Assembly (NCBI GenBank): GCA_916720465.1
Contig: CAKARF010000069.1
Span: 1 to 5,120, forward strand
Reading direction: 5' to 3'
Source: an uncultured Atopobium sp.
GTDB lineage: Bacteria > Actinomycetota > Coriobacteriia > Coriobacteriales > Atopobiaceae
DNA: 5,120 nucleotides
Each line of letters starts with the position of its first letter. Position 1 is the first letter of the stretch. The notes below the pieces were generated by a model. That model was not told the DNA's origin. It ran no database searches and saw only the letters and a program-made list of their open reading frames with translations. Both the position numbers and the translations under genes were made by a program. Shown one piece after another: positions 1 through 4,369 of this stretch.

Positions 1-6
1 TACAAA

Positions 7-834
7 TTACTGAGCCTTCTTACGAAGTCTACGAGCACGGTTTGCAAGATTGCGGACCGTGCTTTCCATTCCATGAGGAACGTAGGCCAGCGATTCTAAG
101 TCTTCTGGAAGGTAGTCAACAAGACTGACAGGCTCTGTGGGTGTGAAATCTGCTGGTACAGGACCTGGAGCAATCAGGTAGGCATGAACCTTAGCGCCCT
201 GGGCGCCAAGTTTTTGTTCGTACTCACTAGGAACATCGTGAGGAAAATCTGTCTGTGCATCTCGCGTTTTCCAAATAAAGTTGTAACCAGCAACTTCAAC
301 TTGCTCAAGAGAAAAATCAAAAAGTGGCTGACTGTCCGTTTTAAGACGAACAACACCCTCTTTAGCTAAAACATTTCTGTACTGCATAAGACGTTCAGCA
401 TCAGTGAGGCGCAACTTTGCCTGTCTGATTCGAGGAAATGGTGCAGGGAAGTTGAGGTAAATAACAGAGACTTCTTCTGGCGAGAAGTACTCATCAATCT
501 TCATGCCGGTACCAGGTACTACGATGGCGTTAGGCACTCCTGCTTCATACATTGTTTTAGCAGCATATGAAATACAGATAGGTTCTGTATCAATGGCTAC
601 AAAAAGCACGTTAGGATTTGCCTTAGCTTGAGCAGCAGTAAAAGATCCCTTACCGCAGCCAAGGTCTACACGGACCTCAGAGAAGGGGACATGTCCCTCA
701 GCAGTAATTGGCGCACACGCAGAAGCCCACGTACCTCTCAAAGCCTCTGGATGAGGCTCAATGACGCTGGAATACGCCTCTAAGCGCTCTTCCAGAACAA
801 AGTTTTTAGGCAAACGTGCATGTAGTGCGCGCAA
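7..834 (-). CDS. trmB: tRNA (guanine-N7)-methyltransferase TrmB-like, divergent, with C-terminal extension
   Basis: This 275-residue cytosolic protein matches the TrmB family, which uses S-adenosylmethionine to make m7G at tRNA position 46. The SAM-binding motif I is DLGCGKG at residues 57-63, and the acidic end of the next strand is AIDTEP at 80-85. The signature block at 128-144 (LNFPAPFPRIRQAKLRLT) aligns with the usual LNFxDPWPKxRHxKRRL. KTDSQPLFDFSLE (165-177) and DVPSEYEQK (200-208) match the later conserved blocks. Oddly, the conserved Asp and Trp of the signature are Ala131 and Phe133, and the usual His is Gln138. About 50 residues follow the normal family end, finishing in a basic tail (RNLANRARRLRKK). 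The start is TTG: the Shine-Dalgarno GAGGAG (plus-strand 840-845) lies 5 bases upstream, and the nearest ATG is out of frame. It lies 37 bases downstream of the yfbR-like gene, probably in one operon. The family is well supported; activity is uncertain. Confidence 0.88.
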   Translation of the reverse strand: MRALHARLPKNFVLEERLEAYSSVIEPHPEALRGTWASACAPITAEGHVPFSEVRVDLGCGKGSFTAAQAKANPNVLFVAIDTEPICISYAAKTMYEAGVPNAIVVPGTGMKIDEYFSPEEVSVIYLNFPAPFPRIRQAKLRLTDAERLMQYRNVLAKEGVVRLKTDSQPLFDFSLEQVEVAGYNFIWKTRDAQTDFPHDVPSEYEQKLGAQGAKVHAYLIAPGPVPADFTPTEPVSLVDYLPEDLESLAYVPHGMESTVRNLANRARRLRKKAQ

Positions 835-839
835 AGCAA

Positions 840-845
840 CTCCTC
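840..845 (-). promoter_or_regulatory. Ribosome binding site that sets the TTG start of trmB
   Basis: Read on the minus strand this is GAGGAG, 5 bases before the TTG codon at 834-832. No in-frame ATG occurs near the N-terminus: the ATG at 821-819 is out of frame. The site therefore decides the start and makes TTG the best choice. Confidence 0.75.
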
Positions 846-871
846 AACAAGTGGGCAAAATCAGCGTTTCT

Positions 872-1489
872 TTACAGAAGCTGATCAAGCGTTTCTCCGT
901 ACGAAGGTAGGAATTCTGTCATAAAATCGCGCACTTCTGGAAGAGAATCTGCTAAATCTTCAACAACTCCACGAGTTGAGGCTTCAGCGGTAATAAATTC
1001 TGAGTTTCCAGACTGAGCCTCCTCAATACACTTAATAAGTGCCGCAATCTTATCTGCAGCTTTAATAAGCTTTCTAAGATAAACTTCACTCTCCGAAGCC
1101 TCAGTGCTGTGAGTGAGCACCTGAGCATAGGCATCTTGCAGGTCTTCTGGCAGTGTGGAGAGAATGGTTTTCTCGGCACGTGCCTCTACCTGATGATAGG
1201 CATCTCTAATCTCTGAATTAGCATACTTTACAGGCGTGGGCATGTCTCCGGTAATAATTTCTGAGGCATCGTGATACATGCCAATAAGGGCAGCGCGATC
1301 TGCATCAAGATTTCTGTGGTAGCGCACATTTGCAATAGTTGCCAGACAGTGAGAAATAACGGCCACGTCAAGGGCGTGTTCAGCAAGACTTTCTGAGCGA
1401 GAATTGCGCATAAGCGACCAGCGCTCAATATAGCGCATGCGAGAAATAAGTGCGAAAAAGCTAGACTGCGACGAAGAATTCTGAGACAT
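872..1489 (-). CDS. yfbR: YfbR-like HD-domain 5'-deoxynucleotidase
   Basis: This 205-residue cytosolic HD-superfamily phosphohydrolase resembles Escherichia coli YfbR (about 199 residues), which dephosphorylates deoxyribonucleoside 5'-monophosphates and serves in dNTP pool balance. The match runs over nearly the whole length: FFALISRMRYIERWSLMRN (11-29), SLAEHALDVA (34-43), MYHDASEIITGDMPTPVKY (71-89), and the helix KAADKIAALIKCIEE (143-157). Metal ligands expected from the family are His38, the His73-Asp74 pair and Asp146. Arg23 and Trp24 match residues known in YfbR to contact the substrate, and Glu77 is also conserved. The C-terminal FMTEFLPSYGETLDQL follows the family. The ATG at 1489 has a strong Shine-Dalgarno (AAGGAGG on the minus strand, plus-strand 1494-1500) 4 bases away. 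It is the first gene of a likely two-gene unit with trmB. I see no damage or unusual insertion. Confidence 0.93.
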   Translation of the reverse strand: MSQNSSSQSSFFALISRMRYIERWSLMRNSRSESLAEHALDVAVISHCLATIANVRYHRNLDADRAALIGMYHDASEIITGDMPTPVKYANSEIRDAYHQVEARAEKTILSTLPEDLQDAYAQVLTHSTEASESEVYLRKLIKAADKIAALIKCIEEAQSGNSEFITAEASTRGVVEDLADSLPEVRDFMTEFLPSYGETLDQLL

Positions 1490-1603
1490 TGCCCCTCCTT
1501 AATTTGTTTTCTCAACCTTACCACGGATACCGGACAAAAACTGTTTTGACACAACTATGCAATGTAGTCATAGCAAATATGAAGTAATCAAATACTTTAG
1601 ATG

Positions 1604-1631
1604 TTTATATGAAATTATTGATATCTGAACA
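1604..1631 (-). promoter_or_regulatory. Candidate promoter for the yfbR-trmB unit
   Basis: On the minus strand a TATAAA -10 (plus-strand 1604-1609, 5 of 6 consensus) lies 16 bases after a weak TGTTCA -35 (1626-1631, 3 of 6). Transcription would begin near 1597, giving a leader of roughly 108 bases before the yfbR start. The call rests on weak consensus matches in an AT-rich stretch, so it is tentative. The -35 overlaps the dyad at 1626-1639. Confidence 0.3.
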
Positions 1632-1649
1632 CCCGTTCATGGGTATTTT
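1618..1649 (+). promoter_or_regulatory. Candidate plus-strand promoter for the amidohydrolase gene, with long spacer
   Basis: TTGATA (1618-1623) and TATTTT (1644-1649) resemble -35 and -10 boxes, but the spacer is 20 bases, longer than the usual 17. Promoters with 19-20 base spacers are known from MerR-family regulated genes, where a dyad sits between the boxes. Here the dyad at 1626-1639 is nearly centred in the spacer. An alternative is TTGACA (1546-1551), which has only a poor -10 (CATAGC, 1569-1574). Confidence 0.3.
1626..1639. promoter_or_regulatory. Candidate operator dyad between divergent promoters
   Basis: TGAAC (1626-1630) and GTTCA (1635-1639) form a perfect 5-base inverted repeat around ACCC. 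The dyad overlaps the -35 of the candidate yfbR promoter and lies inside the spacer of the candidate amidohydrolase promoter, so one regulator could affect both. No regulator gene is in the window, and a 5-base arm can occur by chance. Confidence 0.25.
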
Positions 1650-1671
1650 TGCTCCGCTTACCGGCAACCAA

Positions 1672-1748
1672 GGCTAACTTATTCCAAATGAGTTAACCGG
1701 GGCTTACTATGCAAGTAAACCTCGTCCGTTTAAAAGAAGTGAGCGGAC
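1672..1748 (+). other. Structured 5' leader of the amidohydrolase mRNA: three consecutive hairpins
   Basis: Three stem-loops follow one another directly upstream of the ribosome binding site. The first pairs 1672-1682 with 1688-1698 (11 positions, one C/A mismatch and one G/U-type pair, loop TCCAA). The second pairs TTACT (1704-1708) with AGTAA (1714-1718). The third pairs GTCCGTT (1724-1730) with AGCGGAC (1742-1748), ending 6 bases before the GGAAGG Shine-Dalgarno. I recognise no known riboswitch consensus here. GCTTAC occurs twice (1656-1661 and 1702-1707), and each copy can pair with the segment at 1715-1720, which would allow alternative folds. That this region regulates the gene is an inference. 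Confidence 0.35.
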
Positions 1749-1754
1749 AACAAA

Positions 1755-1760
1755 GGAAGG
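1755..1760 (+). promoter_or_regulatory. Ribosome binding site that decides the amidohydrolase start
   Basis: GGAAGG directly abuts an ATG at 1761 and lies 9 bases before a second in-frame ATG at 1770. A Shine-Dalgarno with zero spacing would not work well for the first ATG, so 1770 is preferred; this shortens the product by three residues. Confidence 0.65.
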
Positions 1761-1769
1761 ATGGGAAAC

Positions 1770-3017
1770 ATGAGTAAGTATGCTTTTGTAGGCGGCAAGC
1801 TCGTAGACGGTACTGGCGCTGCTCCAGTTGAGGACTCCCTTGTCCTTATCGATGACGACAAGATTACCTATGCTGGTCCTCGCAAAGAGGTCCCAGAGGG
1901 ATATGAGGTTCGTGACGCATCCGGTCAAACCGTAATGCCTGGTCTTGTTGATACACACCTGCACTTCTCCGGCAACCTGACCGACAACGATAACGACTGG
2001 GTTATCGAGTCCGTTGCTCAGAAGCAGGCATGCGCAGTCAAGCAGGCTTATGACGCACTTACCCACGGCCTCACAACCGTTGTTGAGATCGGCCGTAACG
2101 GTATTGCTATCCGTGACCTCGTTAACATGGGCATTATGCAGGGTCCTCGTATCTTTGCTACCGGCCTTGGCCTTTGCCGCGTTGCTGGTCACGGTGACTC
2201 TCACCACCTGCCACTGCAGATTTCCAAGGACGGACACCCTTGGGGCGACCAGGTAGACGGTCCATGGGAGCTTCGTAAGGCAATCCGCCGTCGCCTTCGT
2301 GAAGAGCCTGACGGCATCAAGATCTGGGCAACCGGTGGCGGCATTTGGCGCTGGGACTCCGACCGTCTGCAGCTCTTCTGCACCGAGGAGATCAAGGCAA
2401 TTGCTGACGAGTGCGCACTGGTAGGCATTCCTCTGTACGCTCACTCCTACAATAACTTTGACGCTGCATATGACTGCGTCCGCTTTGGTTGCAAGCAGCT
2501 CATTCATGGCTTTGAGCTTGACGAGCGCACCATGAAGCTTATGGCTGAGCAGGGAACATACTTCACTCCAACCATCGGCTTCCTGCCAACTTGGTACGGA
2601 ACTTATCCACCAGACTGGACTCCAGAGCTTGACGCATTCCCAGGCGAGACTGTTGTCGACAAGGGCCTTGCACGCACCTACGCTAACCTGCGTAAGGCTT
2701 ATGACATGGGTATCACCATTACCATCGGCTCCGACTCCTTCAGCTTTGTCACTCCTTACGGCTATGTCACCATCGACGAGATGTATGACTTTGTCGAGAA
2801 GGTTGGCATCTCTATCCTTGATACCATTGCAGCTGCTACTTACAACGGCGCAAAGATGCTTGGCAAGGAGAACGAGTTTGGTGCTGTCAAGGAAGGCCTC
2901 TCTGCTGATATCCTCGTAGTCAAGGGCGACGTTGCTAACAACATCCGCGACCTCACGCCTGAGAACATGGACGTCATCATGAAGGAAGGCAAGATTATTG
3001 ATCGCGGTAGCTTCTAA
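1770..3017 (+). CDS. Metal-dependent amidohydrolase (imidazolonepropionase-like / Xaa-dipeptidase-like, COG1228 type)
   Basis: This 415-residue cytosolic enzyme of the amidohydrolase superfamily has no signal peptide. Residue numbers are from the ATG at 1770. The N-terminal beta-sandwich strand (AFVGGKLVDGTG, 5-16) leads to the metal motif VDTHLHF with His63 and His65. LTTVVEIGRNGIAIRDLV (101-118) and GPRIFATGLGLCRVAGHGD (125-143) match COG1228 members. Lys184 in DGIKIWATGG is placed to be the carboxylated bridging lysine. His225 (PLYAHSY), His246 (LIHGFEL) and Asp322 (TIGSDSF) complete the usual binuclear site, and SADILVVKGD (378-387) is the closing sandwich strand. Relatives hydrolyse cyclic amides or Xaa-Arg/Xaa-Pro-like dipeptides; the substrate here cannot be read from sequence. 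The arginine codons I read are all CGT or CGC, suggesting high expression. It has a structured leader before it and a strong terminator after it. Confidence 0.88.
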   Translation: MSKYAFVGGKLVDGTGAAPVEDSLVLIDDDKITYAGPRKEVPEGYEVRDASGQTVMPGLVDTHLHFSGNLTDNDNDWVIESVAQKQACAVKQAYDALTHGLTTVVEIGRNGIAIRDLVNMGIMQGPRIFATGLGLCRVAGHGDSHHLPLQISKDGHPWGDQVDGPWELRKAIRRRLREEPDGIKIWATGGGIWRWDSDRLQLFCTEEIKAIADECALVGIPLYAHSYNNFDAAYDCVRFGCKQLIHGFELDERTMKLMAEQGTYFTPTIGFLPTWYGTYPPDWTPELDAFPGETVVDKGLARTYANLRKAYDMGITITIGSDSFSFVTPYGYVTIDEMYDFVEKVGISILDTIAAATYNGAKMLGKENEFGAVKEGLSADILVVKGDVANNIRDLTPENMDVIMKEGKIIDRGSF

Positions 3018-3049
3018 GCTTCCAGCTCGATAATTTGTAACGCGAAGGT

Positions 3050-3086
3050 TGGGCCCTGACTCACTTAAGCGTCAGGGCCCACTTTT
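3050..3086 (+). terminator. Intrinsic terminator after the amidohydrolase gene
   Basis: A perfect 11-base stem pairs TGGGCCCTGAC (3050-3060) with GTCAGGGCCCA (3071-3081) around a 10-base loop, followed after one C by TTTT (3083-3086). The stem is very GC-rich; the T run is short. It begins 33 bases after the stop codon and should separate the amidohydrolase transcript from the GTPase gene. Confidence 0.88.
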
Positions 3087-3087
3087 A

Positions 3088-3116
3088 CAGGCAAGAAGTT
3101 TATTCTTTGATATAAA
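3088..3116 (+). promoter_or_regulatory. Candidate promoter for the CobW-family GTPase gene
   Basis: TATAAA (3111-3116) is a good -10. It lies 17 bases after a weak CAGGCA (-35, 3088-3093, 3 of 6). It sits immediately downstream of the preceding terminator and would start transcription near 3123, about 20 bases before the ATG. A promoter is expected here because of the terminator. No obvious Zur-type palindrome is visible. Confidence 0.4.
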
Positions 3117-3142
3117 AGTTCGACATTTGATAGGAGCTCACT

Positions 3143-4288
3143 ATGTCTGAACCAAAGCAGGTGAAAATTGTGCTGCTTACCGGCTATTTAGGCGCAGGTA
3201 AGACCACTATTTTGAACCACATTCTCTCTAACACTGAAGGTATTCACGCAGCAGTTATCGTCAATGATATTGGCGAGATTAACGTTGATGCTGGTCTTAT
3301 TAAAGACGGCGGCTACGCTAAAGAAGGCGACGTTATTCCTCTGACCAACGGTTGCCTCTGCTGCACCCTTTCTAATGACTTGGCACTTCAGTTGGGTGAT
3401 TTGGCCGATACCGAGGAGTTTGACTACATCATTATTGAGGCTTCGGGCATCTGCGAGCCAATCCCCATTACCTATAACATTTCTGCATTCTGCAATCAGA
3501 GCCAGCATGCAACTAATCACTCTCACCTCAACCTTGATAACATCGTCGCAGTTGTTGACTGTGCTCGCATGTTTGAGGAGTTCCACAACGGCGCCGATCT
3601 TCTCGACCCAGACATTGAAGAGGACGACATCGAGAACCTGCTTATTCAGCAGATTGAGTTCTGCTCTACACTGGTGCTCAACAAGACCGATCTGGTTACT
3701 CCAGAGCAGCTCCACGAGCTCAAGGCGCTTGTTCGTGGCCTGCAGAAGGACGCTGTTATTGTTGAAGCGGTCAACGGTGACATTCCAATGAGCGAGCTTA
3801 TCAATACGGGCCGTTTTGACTTTGACAAAGCCTACGCCTCCGCTGCTTGGATGGATGCAATGGAACACCCTGAGGAGCACGAGGACCCAGAGGTTTTGGA
3901 GTACGAGATTACTACCTTTGTGTATCGCCGCCGTCAGCCATTTGACCTGGATAAACTTAACCAGTTTGTGGCTAGCTGGCCAAAGAATATCATTCGCGTC
4001 AAGGGTAGCATCTGGATTTCACAAGACCCCGAGATGAGCTACGTATTTGAGCAGGCCGGCAAGCAGGTCCAGTTCTACGAGAATGGCATGTTCTACGCAT
4101 CGCTGCCAGAGGATGAGCGAGAAACCCTTCTTGACGAGAAACCCGAGCTACGCGCAGAATGGGATGATGAACTGGGCGATCGTCAAACAAAGCTGTGCTT
4201 CATTGGCCGTCATATGAACCATGAGGAAATTGAAGCCGGTCTGGATGCATGCCTTACCGAGTATGTTCCAGACGAGTTTGATTACTAG
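3143..4288 (+). CDS. CobW/COG0523-family GTPase, putative metallochaperone
   Basis: This 381-residue cytosolic G3E-family P-loop GTPase belongs to COG0523, whose members deliver or insert metals (cobalt, zinc, or iron for nitrile hydratase). The Walker A motif is GYLGAGKTT (14-22). GCLCCTL (70-76) gives the diagnostic CxCC metal site with Cys71, Cys73 and Cys74. IIIEASGICEP (96-106) matches the Walker B/switch II region and NKTD (180-183) is the guanine-specificity motif. The C-terminal CobW domain runs from about 253 to 375, with FVYRRRQPFDLDKL (259-272) and LCFIGRHM (351-358) resembling the longer ZigA/YciC-like subgroup. A His cluster (His122, 126, 128) and an acidic His pair (His242, His246) are extra possible ligands. 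The Shine-Dalgarno AGGAG (3132-3136) lies 6 bases before the ATG. Terminators lie on both sides, so it is probably its own unit. The metal is unknown; zinc is a reasonable guess from the family and the Zn-type neighbours. Confidence 0.92.
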   Translation: MSEPKQVKIVLLTGYLGAGKTTILNHILSNTEGIHAAVIVNDIGEINVDAGLIKDGGYAKEGDVIPLTNGCLCCTLSNDLALQLGDLADTEEFDYIIIEASGICEPIPITYNISAFCNQSQHATNHSHLNLDNIVAVVDCARMFEEFHNGADLLDPDIEEDDIENLLIQQIEFCSTLVLNKTDLVTPEQLHELKALVRGLQKDAVIVEAVNGDIPMSELINTGRFDFDKAYASAAWMDAMEHPEEHEDPEVLEYEITTFVYRRRQPFDLDKLNQFVASWPKNIIRVKGSIWISQDPEMSYVFEQAGKQVQFYENGMFYASLPEDERETLLDEKPELRAEWDDELGDRQTKLCFIGRHMNHEEIEAGLDACLTEYVPDEFDY

Positions 4289-4295
4289 CGTTTTC

Positions 4296-4316
4296 AGCGC
4301 CAAGAGCTCCGGCGCT
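4296..4316 (+). other. Small hairpin just after the GTPase stop codon
   Basis: AGCGCC (4296-4301) pairs with GGCGCT (4311-4316) around a 9-base loop, 7 bases after the stop codon. There is no T run after it, so it is not itself a terminator. It may stabilise the mRNA end, or be incidental, just ahead of the true terminator. Confidence 0.4.
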
Positions 4317-4323
4317 TGAGACG

Positions 4324-4353
4324 AGGGACCCAGTTTATCCGGGTCCCTTTTTT
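4324..4353 (+). terminator. Intrinsic terminator after the CobW-family gene
   Basis: AGGGACCC (4324-4331) pairs with GGGTCCCT (4341-4348) around a 9-base loop, and the T run extends from 4348 to 4353. This is a textbook rho-independent terminator. The next gene's start codon lies only 16 bases after its end, leaving no room for a normal promoter between them. Confidence 0.9.
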
Positions 4354-4369
4354 AGGTTAGAGGTGCCTA

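Noticed and set aside
1631..1650. ACCC/GGGT hairpin followed by five T residues as an intrinsic terminator
   Set aside because: The stem is only four pairs and no plus-strand gene lies upstream; kept only as part of the promoter/leader discussion.
1761..1769. Upstream ATG at 1761 as the amidohydrolase start
   Set aside because: It touches the Shine-Dalgarno directly with no spacing, whereas the ATG at 1770 is 9 bases away and begins the conserved strand at MSKYAFVGG.
1707..2507. A 266-codon open frame on the minus strand, antisense to the amidohydrolase and its leader
   Set aside because: It is fully explained by the strong codon bias of the sense gene, has no recognisable domain, and overlaps a conserved enzyme over nearly all its length.
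3121..3142. A Zur-type operator ahead of the CobW-family gene
   Set aside because: No palindrome resembling TGATAATnATTATCA-like sites is seen between the terminator and the start codon.
3188..3880. A 230-codon open frame on the minus strand within the CobW-family gene
   Set aside because: It lies opposite the Walker A, CxCC and NKTD coding segments and shows no domain of its own; a shadow frame.
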